From assembly GCF_001864895.1 (NCBI RefSeq), contig NZ_MJGO01000023.1:227651-291650 (forward strand): a stretch of 64,000 nucleotides of DNA, written 5' to 3'. Made by a program: the position numbers and the translations under genes. The first letter of the stretch is position 1. Every line of letters starts with the position of its first letter. Origin of the DNA: Curtobacterium sp. MCBA15_009. Its GTDB lineage: Bacteria; Actinomycetota; Actinomycetes; Actinomycetales; Microbacteriaceae. Of the stretch, positions 45,547 through 57,464 are shown piece after piece. The notes beneath the pieces were generated by a model. That model was not told where the DNA came from and made no database searches. It saw only the letters and a program-made list of their open reading frames with translations.

Positions 45547-47947
45547 GCGGTCCTTCCGGGGTCGCCGGTCCGGTCGGTACCGGGGCGGGTGGTGCACCTC
45601 CGATCCTACGGGCGGCGGCCGACGACGAGCGCTCGCTCCACACCCACACCCCGTCGGTGCCGGCACGGGCGAGCACGATCGTGCCGAGCTCGTCGGTGCG
45701 GAGCGGCACGGTGCCCGCTGCCCGGAGGGCGTCGAGGGCGGAGCGCGTCGGGTGCCCGTAGGTGTTGTCCGCGCCGACGCCGATGAGCCCGACGCTGGCG
45801 GCGAGCTGCCGGGTCAGCTGCGGGTCCTGGTCGGCCGAGCCGTGGTGCGACACCTTGAGGACGTCGACGGGCCCGGTCGGCAGCACGCCGGAGGTGCGCA
45901 GCCGTCGTTGCGACGACTCCCCCAGGTCGCCGAGCAGGACCCCGGTGAGGCACGCCGCACAGGACCCCGGGTCCGCCGGACCGATCGTGAGCACGATGCT
46001 CGCGTCGTTGCCGGAGGTGCGGTCACCGGCGCGTGGCCACACCACCCGCCACGCGATCGGCCCGAGGACACCCGACACCCGGTCGTCCGCCCGGCGGACG
46101 TCGACCCCGGCGCGCCGGAGGTCCTCGACGACCCGGTCGTCCGACGAGCGGCCGGTCGGCCCCACCAGGGCGGTGTCGACCGATCCGGCGACCGTGTCGA
46201 CCGCGCCGACGTGGTCGCGGTCGAAGTGCGTGAGGACGAGCAGGTCGATCCGCGTGGTGCCGAGCAGGTCGAGGCACGAACGGAGCCGTTCCGGGTCGTC
46301 GCCGGTGTCCACGAGCGCCACGGCGTCGCCGCCCCGGAGCAGCACCGCGTCGCCCTGCCCGACGTCGCACGCCGCGACCGACCAGTCCCGCGGCACCGAG
46401 CCGCGGACGACGAGCACCGGGACCGTCACGGCGGCGACCCCGACCACGACGACCAGCGCCGACGCGAGCAGGAGCCACCGCGCGGTCCGTCCCCGGACCA
46501 GGACCGCCGTGGCGATGCCCGCACACGCGAGGACGGCCGCGGCGACCCCGACCGGTCCGCCCGGCCAGGGCGTCGCGGCGTGCGGCAGCGACGCCGCCCC
46601 GCGGGCGATCCCGCCGACGGCTGCGGCGGGGACCCAGGCGACGGCAGCGAGCACCTGCGCGCCGACCGGGGACACCGGCGCGAGGACGCAGGCCGCGAGC
46701 CCGACGACCGTGACGACGGGGGCGAAGGGTTCCGCGAGCAGGTTCGCCGGCACGGCGTAGGTGGGCAGCGCCGGCGACAGCGGGATCGTCACCGGCCAGC
46801 AGGCGACCTGGGCGGCGACGGGGACCGCGAGGGCGGCGGCCACCGGTGCCCAGACTCGACGGGCGAACAGGTCGGTCAGGGGCGGCCCGAGCACGACGAT
46901 CCCGCTCGTGGCGAGCACGGACAGCGCGAACGCGAAGGACCGTGCGACCCACGGGTCGGCGACGAGCATCCCGGTGGCGGCGAGGGCGATGAGCGGCACG
47001 CCCCGCACCGGGCGGCCCGCCAGGTGCACCACGAGCACCACGACGGCCATCACCGTCGCGCGCACGATCGACGGATCGGGGCGGACGAGCACCACGAACG
47101 CCAGGAGCACGCCGACGGCCACGGCGGCCCGCACCACCCGCGGCAGGCCGCAGGCCCGCCCGAGCACCACGACGAGTCCGACCACGACCGCGCAGTTGGC
47201 TCCGGAGACGGCGGTCAGGTGCGTCAGGGCGACGGTCTCCATCGCGGCCTCGGTGTCGGGGTCGAGCCCGGACCGGTCCCCGATCGCCATGCCGCGGAGC
47301 AGTGCTGCTCCGGGCTGGGGCAGACCGGCCGTGGCGCGCACGAAGGCCTGCCGGGCGGTGTGGGTCGCACCGAGCGCTCCCCCGGGCGGCACGGACGACG
47401 GCGCGCCGCGCAGGAACGCCACGATGGCGGTCGCCGAGCCCGCGCGGTCGAACTGCAGCGCAGCGGTGCCGGTGACGTGGGAACCGGCCGGCAGCACGGC
47501 GCCGGGCGGGTCGTCGCGCGCGGGTACGAGTCGGACGGGGACGCGGAGACCGGCGACGGCGTCCGCCCGCTCGAGCGTGCCGACGACCGACCGGTCACCG
47601 GGGACGAGGTCGCGGGACAGGACCGCCTCGACCTCGACGCGTGCGGCGCCGTCCGCCCCGACGACGGCGTGCAGCGACTGCGGGGACCGGCGGGGCTCCG
47701 CCACCGCGACCGACACGGCGAGCAGCGTGGTGAGCGCGGCGGCCACGAGGACCAGCGCGGCGACGACCGCGGGTCCGCCGCTCGGCCGTCGGCCGAGCAG
47801 GACGCCGCTCACGACGGCGAGCACGACCGCGACCGTCCCGACGACCGGTGCGGCGTCCGGCGCACCGACGAGCAGGGCGACGACGACCCAGGCGACACCG
47901 ACGGGTCCCGCCACGCGCAGGTCGGCCGCACTCGGGGCGAGGTGCAC
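44813..47947 (-). CDS. comEC: ComEC/Rec2 DNA-uptake channel; open frame over-extended at 3' end
   Basis: The start is GTG 47947 (GGAGGG 5 bases upstream). The first 780 residues match ComEC: many spans, a Competence region with RPDPSIVRATVMA, and a metallo-beta-lactamase domain with LTHFDRDHVGA. Homology should end near 45610-45640 (DGVWVWSER). Here no stop follows, and the frame continues 790 bases through holA as Arg-rich text. One base insertion near 45635 would restore a stop in the adjacent frame (about 45606). Either a real frameshift or a sequencing error is likely. ComEC forms the inner-membrane DNA channel used in natural transformation. Confidence 0.82.
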   Translation of the reverse strand: MHLAPSAADLRVAGPVGVAWVVVALLVGAPDAAPVVGTVAVVLAVVSGVLLGRRPSGGPAVVAALVLVAAALTTLLAVSVAVAEPRRSPQSLHAVVGADGAARVEVEAVLSRDLVPGDRSVVGTLERADAVAGLRVPVRLVPARDDPPGAVLPAGSHVTGTAALQFDRAGSATAIVAFLRGAPSSVPPGGALGATHTARQAFVRATAGLPQPGAALLRGMAIGDRSGLDPDTEAAMETVALTHLTAVSGANCAVVVGLVVVLGRACGLPRVVRAAVAVGVLLAFVVLVRPDPSIVRATVMAVVVLVVHLAGRPVRGVPLIALAATGMLVADPWVARSFAFALSVLATSGIVVLGPPLTDLFARRVWAPVAAALAVPVAAQVACWPVTIPLSPALPTYAVPANLLAEPFAPVVTVVGLAACVLAPVSPVGAQVLAAVAWVPAAAVGGIARGAASLPHAATPWPGGPVGVAAAVLACAGIATAVLVRGRTARWLLLASALVVVVGVAAVTVPVLVVRGSVPRDWSVAACDVGQGDAVLLRGGDAVALVDTGDDPERLRSCLDLLGTTRIDLLVLTHFDRDHVGAVDTVAGSVDTALVGPTGRSSDDRVVEDLRRAGVDVRRADDRVSGVLGPIAWRVVWPRAGDRTSGNDASIVLTIGPADPGSCAACLTGVLLGDLGESSQRRLRTSGVLPTGPVDVLKVSHHGSADQDPQLTRQLAASVGLIGVGADNTYGHPTRSALDALRAAGTVPLRTDELGTIVLARAGTDGVWVWSERSSSAAARRIGGAPPAPVPTGPATPEGPHARQEARARRSEDRPGPLVRDPAGPRRAHHRSRGVPRRPCPRRAQGPARRRGPRARGPRPRSRPVRARDPRDPGEPLALRRAPTRPGHERREVHRRLHHRDDRVPAGPRRRRHPGAPARRWRTRQEAARHDPQRDRRGHRGPLRRAEARDRPDRLRERRVPRRPAEDRALGRAHPGDGLRGRPRRARRGVPAAPRRRGAGDHRQGRRQVLRRPGGDERVQGRRHRPGRPIGPGHRRAAARPRHG

Positions 47948-47957
47948 GCGTCCCTCC

Positions 47958-48719
47958 TCAGACCCGCACGCGATCGCGCAGCTCGGCGAAGCGGACGTCG
48001 CCGATGCCACTGACGTCGAGCAGGTCCTCGACCGCGGTGAACCCGCCGTGTTCGTCGCGCCACGCGATGATGCGGCCGGCGAGCCCCGGCCCGATGCCGG
48101 GCAGGGTCTCGAGCGCCGCCTGGTCGGCACGGTTCAGGTCCACGACGCCGGCGCCCGACGCCCCGTCCGGCGCACCGTCCGCAGCGCCACCGCCACCCGC
48201 CGCAGACCCAGCGCCGCCCCCGCCACCGGCCACCGGGTCGAGCGCCTCGGGCACGTCCTGCTGCCCCTGCCGCGGCACGTACAGGCGTTCCCCGTCCGTC
48301 AGCGGCCGCGCCAGGTTCAACCGGTCGAGGTCGGCGTCCTCCGTCGCACCGCCGGCACGCTCGAGCGCGTCGGTGACCCGGCTCGCCGCGGGCAGGTCGA
48401 CGACGCCGGCCCGACGCACGGCCCCGAGCACGTGCACGACCACCCGCCCGGAACCAGCACCAGCACCAGCACCGACACCATCGGACGGGGACGGGGACGC
48501 CACCGCCGACGAGTCGGCACTCGACCCGCCACCGGCGGACGGCGCACCCCGCACGACCACCCCGTCGGCACCACCACCGTCACCCCCACCAGCACCGAGG
48601 ACCCCGACCAGCACCACGACGAGCGCGACGGCGACCACGACCCCGGCGAGCACCACGGCCGCCCGCGGGGACAGCGTGAGGCGGGACCACCAGGGCCCGG
48701 GTGACGACGGCGAGGACAT
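47958..48719 (-). CDS. comEA: ComEA-like DNA-binding competence protein
   Basis: The 253-residue protein has an N-terminal membrane segment (about 20-43), a Gly/Ser/Ala low-complexity linker, an SLBB domain (VHVLGAVRRAGVVDLPAASRV), a second Gly-rich linker (about 160-190) and two helix-hairpin-helix motifs (LETLPGIGPGLAGRII and LLDVSGIGDVRFAEL) that bind double-stranded DNA. It delivers DNA to ComEC, whose gene begins 10 bases past its stop. A CACCAG microsatellite-like run in the linker may vary in length. Confidence 0.93.
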   Translation of the reverse strand: MSSPSSPGPWWSRLTLSPRAAVVLAGVVVAVALVVVLVGVLGAGGGDGGGADGVVVRGAPSAGGGSSADSSAVASPSPSDGVGAGAGAGSGRVVVHVLGAVRRAGVVDLPAASRVTDALERAGGATEDADLDRLNLARPLTDGERLYVPRQGQQDVPEALDPVAGGGGGAGSAAGGGGAADGAPDGASGAGVVDLNRADQAALETLPGIGPGLAGRIIAWRDEHGGFTAVEDLLDVSGIGDVRFAELRDRVRV

Positions 48720-48818
48720 GCCCGAACGCTACGGAGCCCGGCCGATCGGCCGGGCTCCGTCGGGCACGTCTGTGGACGGGCGTCGCAGGCGCCCCCGCTG
48801 TGCAGGGACGGCCGCGCG

Positions 48819-51359
<2,541 letters not shown>

Positions 51360-51375
51360 GGTCCTCAACGATACA

Positions 51376-51409
51376 AGCCGGGAGGCCCGTCCCGCGTCCG
51401 CCTGTCGGC
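51376..51409 (-). terminator. Possible cydC terminator
   Basis: CGGGAGGCCCG is followed by CCCGCGTCCG and an outer GCCG/CGGC pair. The element is nearly identical to gap elements at about 19039 and 27619. The stem is imperfect. Confidence 0.45.
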
Positions 51410-53098
51410 TCACCCGGCGAGCAGGCGTCCGTCCCGCATCCGCAGGGTCCGGTCGACCAGGTCCGGCGCCACCGGGACGTGCGACACGATGAGGACCGTC
51501 CGCCCCGCTGCGCGGGCGGTGGTGACGAGGTCGCGGAGCACGGCGTCGCCGAGGTCCGGGTCGACGTCGGCGGTGGGTTCGTCGAGCACGAGGACCGGGA
51601 ACGCGTGCAGCAGCGCCCGTGCCAGGGCCAAGCGGTGCGCCTGCCCGCCGGAGACGAGACCGCCGCGCTCCCCGACCGACGCGTCGAGACCGCCGCGCCG
51701 GGTGACCCACGCGCCGAGGCCGACCCGGTCGAGCACGGCGAGGAGCTCGTCGTCGGTGGCGGTGTCGCGGGCGAAGAGCAGGTTCTGCCGCACCGACTGG
51801 TCGAACACGAACGGGTCCTGCTCGATGAGGCCGACCCGGGCGCGGACGGCATCGGGGTGCATGCCGCGTGCTTCGATCCCGTCGAGCGTGTACGACCCCT
51901 CGTGCTCGACGAACCGGACGAGCGCGTCGACGAGCGTGGACTTGCCGGCGCCGCTCGGCCCCTCGAGCACGACGACCTCGCCGGGGTGCAGGTCGAGCGA
52001 CACACCGTCGACCGCGGGCCGGTCCGCTCCGGGCCACCGCACGGTGAGGTCGCGCAGGGCCACGGCGACCGGCCCGTCGACGACCAGGTCGGCGGGGTCG
52101 GCGTCGGCGTCGGGCTCCGGCACGATGCCGGCCGGCAGGTCGGCGGGCACGGTCCGCTCGACGCGGTCGGCGGCGGCGCGCACCCTGCGGAGCGTGAGGA
52201 CGGCGAGCGGGACGGTGCCGACGACCTCGAAGAGCGCGAGCGGCACGAAGACCGCGAGGGCCCAGAGCGGACCGTCGAGTGCGCCGGACACGACCGCGGG
52301 GGCGCCGGCCGCGAGGATCCCGATCACCGCGCCGCCGCCGAGCAGGCCGACGAGGGCGCCGACGAGGGACTCGACGGTGCCGCGCCGCCGGACGGCCCGG
52401 GTGACGCGGGCGTCGAGGCGGGCGATGTGGGCGAGCCGGTCGTCGAGCGTGCCGTACGCCGTGAAGACGTCGAGCGTGCGGACGGTGTCGAGCACGAGGT
52501 CGGCGACGCGGCCGCGGTCGGCGGCGGTCTCACGGTCGGACCGTTCGGCGATCGCCCGGGTGACCACCGACCCGACGAGGGCGGCGATCGCGAGCGCGAC
52601 GACGAGCACGAGCGCGGCGGGCACGGACACGAGCGCCACCGCGACGACGGACAGCACCGCGACGACCGCCGCGGACACGAGCGGGCCGACCACCCGGATG
52701 GGCAGGTCCTGCAGGCGGTCGGTGTCGGTGACGAGCCGCGTCAACAGGTCACCACGACCGGTGCTGCCGAGCCCGACCGGCGCGACCGAGGCCAGGCGTC
52801 GGTACATCTCGGTGCGCACCACGGCCAGCTGCCGGAAGGAGGCGTCGTGCCCGGCGAGCCGGTCGACGTAGCGCAGGGCGGCACGACCGAGCGCGAAGGC
52901 CCGGACCCCGACCATGACGAGCGTCAGGTACAGGATCGGCGGGTGCTCCGCGGCCCGCGTGATGAGGTAGCCGCTCGCGGCGAGGAGCGCGACGGCGCAG
53001 ACCGCGCTGAGCGCGCCGGCGGCGACCGCCTTCGCCCAACCCGACCCGTGCGGCATGGCGAGCCGCAGGACCGACGTGCCACGGGCCTCCCGGCTCAT
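51410..53098 (-). CDS. cydC: ABC transporter CydC (cytochrome bd assembly)
   Basis: The 562-residue half-transporter has six spans and an ATPase domain with Walker [11 protein letters not shown], signature [15 protein letters not shown] and Walker [13 protein letters not shown]. With CydD it exports reduced thiols (cysteine/glutathione-type substrates) needed for cytochrome bd assembly. It starts with ATG overlapping the cydD stop (ATGA). The order cydABDC is the typical actinobacterial arrangement. Confidence 0.93.
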   Translation of the reverse strand: MSREARGTSVLRLAMPHGSGWAKAVAAGALSAVCAVALLAASGYLITRAAEHPPILYLTLVMVGVRAFALGRAALRYVDRLAGHDASFRQLAVVRTEMYRRLASVAPVGLGSTGRGDLLTRLVTDTDRLQDLPIRVVGPLVSAAVVAVLSVVAVALVSVPAALVLVVALAIAALVGSVVTRAIAERSDRETAADRGRVADLVLDTVRTLDVFTAYGTLDDRLAHIARLDARVTRAVRRRGTVESLVGALVGLLGGGAVIGILAAGAPAVVSGALDGPLWALAVFVPLALFEVVGTVPLAVLTLRRVRAAADRVERTVPADLPAGIVPEPDADADPADLVVDGPVAVALRDLTVRWPGADRPAVDGVSLDLHPGEVVVLEGPSGAGKSTLVDALVRFVEHEGSYTLDGIEARGMHPDAVRARVGLIEQDPFVFDQSVRQNLLFARDTATDDELLAVLDRVGLGAWVTRRGGLDASVGERGGLVSGGQAHRLALARALLHAFPVLVLDEPTADVDPDLGDAVLRDLVTTARAAGRTVLIVSHVPVAPDLVDRTLRMRDGRLLAG

Positions 53099-54747
53099 GC
53101 GCGCACCCCCGGTCGGACCGTCACGGACCCGTCGGACGCGACGTCCAGTCGGAGGTCGGCCGCGGCGATCACGGCCGGGCGGTGGCTGGCGACCACGACG
53201 ACCGCACCGTCGGCCGCCAGGCGACGGACGGACGCGACGACGTGCGCCTCGGCGTCGGCGTCGAGTGCCGAGGTGGGCTCGTCGAGCAGGACGAGCGGGG
53301 TCCGCTCGCGGTGCGCCCGGTAGAACGCGCGGGCGACCGCGACGCGTTGCGCCTGGCCGCCGGACAGGCCGCTGCCGCCGGCGCCGACCGGGAGGCCCGG
53401 GTCGACTCCCAGCCCCGCGTCACCGAGCGCGGTCCGCACGTCGTCGGCGTCGGGGGTCGCGCTGAGCGCGACGTTCTCGGCGACCGTCCCCCGCACGAGA
53501 CGCGGGCGCTGGTCGGCCCAGGTGGTGCGGTCGGCCACCGGGGCACCGGCCGCTCCGGGCACCGTCACCGTGCCGTCGTGGGGCAGCGCCCCGCGCAGGG
53601 CGGCGATGATGCTCGACTTGCCGGAGCCGCTCGGACCGGCGAGCACGACGACCGTGCCGGCCTCGGCGTGCAGGTCGACGGGGCCGATCACGACGTCGGC
53701 GCGGCGGACCGTCAGCCCGCGCACCGTCAGCGCGGTCGCCGCAGCGGGTGCGGGGGTCGGTGCCGTCGCGGCCGGGGCGTCGCGGCCGTCGTCGAGCACG
53801 TCGAGGACCGCGGCCGAGGCCTCGACGCCGTCCTGGGCGGCGTGGAAGTCGGCGCCGACCTGCCGGATCGGGGCGAAGGCCTCCGGTGCGAGGACGAGCA
53901 CGAACATCGCGGCACCGAGGCCGAGCGACCCGTCGACCAGGCGGATGCCGATCGACACTGCGACCAGGGCCACTGACAGGCTCGCGGCGAGCTCGAGGGC
54001 GAACCCGCTCACGAACGACAGTCGGAGCACCCCGAGGGTCCCCCGCCGGTACTCGTCGGTGACCGCGCCGATCCGACCGACCTGGCGCCGCGCGCGGCCG
54101 AAGACCTTGAGTGTCGCGAGCCCCTCGACGGCTTCGGTGAAGGCGCCGCCGAGCGTCGCCAGGGCGTCGGACTGCCGTCGCTGCAGCGCCTGCGTCGCCA
54201 GGCCGATCAGGATCATGAACACGGGGATGACCGGCAGGGCGAACAGGATGACCAGCCCGCTCGTCAGGTCGCCGATCCCGATCGCGACGAGGAGCACCGG
54301 GGTCGCGATCGCGGTGAGGGCGAGCTGTGGCAGGTACCGGCCGAAGTAGGCGTCGAGGGCGTCGAGCCCCGGTCCGAGCGTCGTGGCGAAGCCGGCGCTC
54401 GACCGGCCGGACAGCCACGCCGGCCCGCGCTCGGCCGCCCGGGCGAGCACGGTGGTGCGCATCTCGCTCTTCACCCGTGCCGCGGCCCGTGCCGCCAGGT
54501 CGTCGGTGGCCCAGGCTGCGACCGCCCGGAGCACGAACGCCCCGCCGAGCAGCGCGAGCGCCTGCCCGAACGCCGCCGGGACGCCCCCGCCCCCGACCGC
54601 GTCGACCCCGAGGGTCACCGCCGCGGCGATCCCCCACGCGATCGCGATGGTCGCGACCGTGCGCAGGACGCCCGTCCCGGCGGCGGCGACGATGAAGCCG
54701 CGCGCCGTCCGGGACAGCCGCAGGAGTCGGGGGTCGAGGGGCTTCAC
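53095..54747 (-). CDS. cydD: ABC transporter CydD (cytochrome bd assembly)
   Basis: The 550-residue half-transporter has six spans and an ATPase domain with Walker A GPSGSGKSSII, signature LSGGQAQRVAVARAF and Walker B LVLLDEPTSALD. It partners CydC and lies 10 bases after the cydB stop. Codons near 53387 contain GGGAGGCCCGG by chance of the LPVGAGG coding; this is noted because the same core recurs between genes. Confidence 0.93.
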   Translation of the reverse strand: MKPLDPRLLRLSRTARGFIVAAAGTGVLRTVATIAIAWGIAAAVTLGVDAVGGGGVPAAFGQALALLGGAFVLRAVAAWATDDLAARAAARVKSEMRTTVLARAAERGPAWLSGRSSAGFATTLGPGLDALDAYFGRYLPQLALTAIATPVLLVAIGIGDLTSGLVILFALPVIPVFMILIGLATQALQRRQSDALATLGGAFTEAVEGLATLKVFGRARRQVGRIGAVTDEYRRGTLGVLRLSFVSGFALELAASLSVALVAVSIGIRLVDGSLGLGAAMFVLVLAPEAFAPIRQVGADFHAAQDGVEASAAVLDVLDDGRDAPAATAPTPAPAAATALTVRGLTVRRADVVIGPVDLHAEAGTVVVLAGPSGSGKSSIIAALRGALPHDGTVTVPGAAGAPVADRTTWADQRPRLVRGTVAENVALSATPDADDVRTALGDAGLGVDPGLPVGAGGSGLSGGQAQRVAVARAFYRAHRERTPLVLLDEPTSALDADAEAHVVASVRRLAADGAVVVVASHRPAVIAAADLRLDVASDGSVTVRPGVRA

Positions 54748-54757
54748 CGTCGTCCGC

Positions 54758-55762
54758 CTAGTGCGCGGCCGCGGTGATCTGGGCGCGGGAGACGCGCTTG
54801 CGGAACACCCAGTAGGTCCACGCCTGGTACGCGAAGACGAGCGGCACGAAGATCAGCGCGACCCAGCTCATCACGGTGAGCGTGTACGAGCCGGACGACG
54901 CGTTGTACACGTCCAGGCTGTTCGCCGGGTCGTTCGAGGCGGGCATGACGTCCGGGAAGATCGCCGTGAACATCGCGAGCACGACGGCGGCGATCGTGAC
55001 GGCCATGAGCGTGAACGCGCGGCCCTCCTTGCCCCAGGCGTTGCAGAGCACCGCGAGCACGAGCGCGAGGGCCGCGACGACGGAGAGCACGAGCGAGGCC
55101 GGGGTGGCACGGACGAAGGCCATCGACACCAGGAACGCGGCGGCGACGACGATCGTCACGGCGCCGGCCCGGGTGGCCAGGCGCTTCGCACGCTCCCGGA
55201 TCTCGCCCTCGGTCTTCAGCGCGACGAACACGACGCCGTGGGTGAAGAAGACGAGGAGCGTCGCGGCGCCGGTCAGCAGCGCGAACGGGTTGAGCAGGTC
55301 GAACAGGGTGCCGGTGTAGTTGTGCCCGGCGTCCATCGGGATGCCCCGGACGACGTTGCCGAACGCGACGCCCCACAGGAACGACGGCACGGCGCTGCCG
55401 ACGATGATCATGAGGTCGAAGCGGCGCTTCCACTCGAGGTGCTTCTCCTGGTGCCGGTACTCGAACGACACCCCGCGGGCGATGAGCGCGGCGAGGATGA
55501 GCAACAGCGCCAGGTAGAACCCGGAGAACATCGTGGCGTACCACTCCGGGAACGCGGCGAACAGGCAGGCACCGGCGACGATGACCCACGTCTCGTTGAG
55601 GTCCCAGACCGGGCCGATGGTGTTGATGAGGACCCGACGGTCGGTGTCGTCCTTGCCGAGGAACGGCAGGGACATGCCGACACCGAAGTCGAACCCGTCG
55701 AGGACGAAGTAGCCGACGAAGAAGACGCCGACGATCGCGAACCAGAGGACAGGGAGATCCAT
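54758..55762 (-). CDS. cydB: Cytochrome bd ubiquinol oxidase subunit II
   Basis: The 334-residue integral membrane subunit has eight or nine spans, the N-terminal LPVLWFAIVGVFFVGYFVLDGFDFGVG and the charged GPVWDLNETWVI motif. With CydA it forms the high-affinity terminal oxidase that reduces O2 under low oxygen. The CydA gene is 16 bases upstream and CydD follows after 10 bases. Confidence 0.97.
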   Translation of the reverse strand: MDLPVLWFAIVGVFFVGYFVLDGFDFGVGMSLPFLGKDDTDRRVLINTIGPVWDLNETWVIVAGACLFAAFPEWYATMFSGFYLALLLILAALIARGVSFEYRHQEKHLEWKRRFDLMIIVGSAVPSFLWGVAFGNVVRGIPMDAGHNYTGTLFDLLNPFALLTGAATLLVFFTHGVVFVALKTEGEIRERAKRLATRAGAVTIVVAAAFLVSMAFVRATPASLVLSVVAALALVLAVLCNAWGKEGRAFTLMAVTIAAVVLAMFTAIFPDVMPASNDPANSLDVYNASSGSYTLTVMSWVALIFVPLVFAYQAWTYWVFRKRVSRAQITAAAH

Positions 55763-55778
55763 CAGACAGCGTCCATTC

Positions 55779-57191
55779 CTAGTAGACCGTCACTTCGTGC
55801 TTGACCTCGCCGGTCGTCTCGTCGACCTCGGCCGGGTCGGCCGGGCCCTCCTGTGCGACCTTCTTGATCAGCTTGAACTCGACCACGGCGAGCGAGCCGT
55901 AGATCAGGGTGAAGACGAGGAGCGAGATGAGGACCTCGATGCCCGTCACGTTCGGCGAGACGCCGTCCTTCGTCCGGAGCAGGCCGAACACGAGCCACGG
56001 CTGCCGGCCCATCTCGGTGAAGACCCAGCCGACGATCATCGCGGCCATCGGCAGCGGGACCGTCCAGGTGGCCACCCGCCACACCCAGCGCTGCGTCGGG
56101 AACCGGCCCTTGCGGGTCAGCCAGAGCCCGGCCAGCGACACGAGCACCGCACCGATGCCGAGCGCGATCATCCAGCGGAACGACCAGTAGGTGACCCAGA
56201 TGATCGGCTTGTAGTCGCCGGGGCCGTACACCTGGCTGTACTGCGCCTGCAGGTCGTTGATGCCCTCGACGGTGCCGTTGAAGGTGTGCGTCGACAGGAA
56301 CGACAGCAGGTAGGGCACGCGGATCGAGAACAGCTCGTGCACGCCGTCGGGGGTGCCGAGCGTCAGGATCGAGAACGAGGCGTCCTTGCCGGTCGAGGTG
56401 TTGTAGAGCGCCTCGGCCGCCGCCATCTTCATCGGCTGCGTGTCGACCATGGTGAGGCCGAGCTGGTCGCCGGTCAGGACCGTGAGCGCTCCGGCCGCGA
56501 CCATCGTCCACATGCCGAACTTGAGCGCCGGCATCATCGTCTCGAGGTGCTGGTTGCGCGCCAGGTGGAACGCGGCGACGGAGATGATGACCGCAGCAGC
56601 CACCATGAAGCAGGCGAACAGGGTGTGCGGGAAGGCCGCGAGGGCGACCTTGTTGCCGAGCACCGCCCAGATGTCGGTGAGCTCCGCGCGCCCCTTCGCC
56701 TCGTTCATGGCGAACCCGACCGGGTGCTGCATGAAGGCGTTCGCGGCGATGATGAAGTAGGCAGACATGATCGTGCCGGCGCTGACGCACCAGATGCTGG
56801 CGAGGTGCAGGCCCTTGGGCAAGCGGTCCCAGCCGAAGATCCAGATCCCGATGAACGCCGCCTCGAAGAAGAAGGCGAGGATGCCCTCGAGCGCGAGCGG
56901 CGCCCCGAAGACGTCACCGACGAAGCGCGAGTAGTTCGACCAGTTCATGCCGAACTGGAACTCCTGCACGATGCCGGTCACGACGCCCATCGCGAAGTTG
57001 ATGAGGAAGATGCGACCGAAGAACCGCGTCAGCTGCAGGTAGTGCGCACGACCGGTGCGGTACCAGGCGGTCTGGAACACCGCCACCACGGCGGCCATAC
57101 CGATCGTCAGCGGCACGAACAGGAAGTGGTAGATGGTCGTCAGACCGAACTGCCACCGCGAGAGCAGCAGGGGGTCGAGGAGGTCGTTCAT
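55779..57191 (-). CDS. cydA: Cytochrome bd ubiquinol oxidase subunit I
   Basis: The 470-residue subunit holds the heme groups of cytochrome bd. It has the N-terminal LSRWQFGLTTIYHFLFVPLTIG with heme-binding His, the quinol-binding Q-loop region and the GWVFTEMGRQPW motif. The Q-loop appears short, as in the common actinobacterial type. Expression likely responds to oxygen; the upstream region contains a promoter candidate and two perfect dyads. Confidence 0.97.
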   Translation of the reverse strand: MNDLLDPLLLSRWQFGLTTIYHFLFVPLTIGMAAVVAVFQTAWYRTGRAHYLQLTRFFGRIFLINFAMGVVTGIVQEFQFGMNWSNYSRFVGDVFGAPLALEGILAFFFEAAFIGIWIFGWDRLPKGLHLASIWCVSAGTIMSAYFIIAANAFMQHPVGFAMNEAKGRAELTDIWAVLGNKVALAAFPHTLFACFMVAAAVIISVAAFHLARNQHLETMMPALKFGMWTMVAAGALTVLTGDQLGLTMVDTQPMKMAAAEALYNTSTGKDASFSILTLGTPDGVHELFSIRVPYLLSFLSTHTFNGTVEGINDLQAQYSQVYGPGDYKPIIWVTYWSFRWMIALGIGAVLVSLAGLWLTRKGRFPTQRWVWRVATWTVPLPMAAMIVGWVFTEMGRQPWLVFGLLRTKDGVSPNVTGIEVLISLLVFTLIYGSLAVVEFKLIKKVAQEGPADPAEVDETTGEVKHEVTVY

Positions 57192-57289
57192 GCGGCGTTC
57201 CCCCGCCGGGTCGCCGCGCGCAGTTCGTACACGTCAGTTGCTTCCTGTTGATCGGTTCCATCAGGTGTCACAGCCGTTGGGACACTGCA

Positions 57290-57319
57290 ACGGTAGCGCC
57301 GGACGAAGCGACTCGACAA
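57290..57319 (-). promoter_or_regulatory. cydABDC promoter candidate
   Basis: Minus-strand TTGTCG (57314-57319), 18-base spacer, TACCGT (57290-57295), giving a leader of about 90 bases. Confidence 0.55.
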
Positions 57320-57336
57320 GTTGTAGAAGGCCTGCG

Positions 57337-57375
57337 TGCACAAACGTGCAGGGGAAGTGCACGGCACAACCGTGC
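57337..57375. promoter_or_regulatory. Two perfect dyads upstream of the cydA promoter
   Basis: TGCAC-AAAC-GTGCA (57337-57350) and GCACGG-CACAA-CCGTGC (57359-57375) lie just upstream of the -35. They could bind an oxygen or redox regulator; they do not match the Rex consensus exactly. Confidence 0.4.
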
Positions 57376-57410
57376 GGAAAACATGTTCATCGGGAGCACC
57401 CCCGGGAACG

Positions 57411-57446
57411 ACGACAGGCGCCGGGCAGATGCCCGACGCCTGTCGT
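57411..57446 (-). terminator. Terminator after the osmoprotectant-binding lipoprotein gene
   Basis: Stem 57411-57420 with 57437-57446, continued by 57422-57426 with 57431-57435, 18 bases past the stop codon. Confidence 0.85.
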
Positions 57447-57464
57447 TCTTCTTGCGGAGCGTGC

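Noticed and set aside
44924..48013. A 1,029-codon plus-strand open frame opposite comEC and holA
   Set aside because: Mirror of the real minus-strand genes; its product is repetitive and charged and has no family match.
53385..53400. Copy of the GGGAGGCCCGG core inside cydD
   Set aside because: Explained by the coding sequence of a conserved ATPase region; not counted as an intergenic element.
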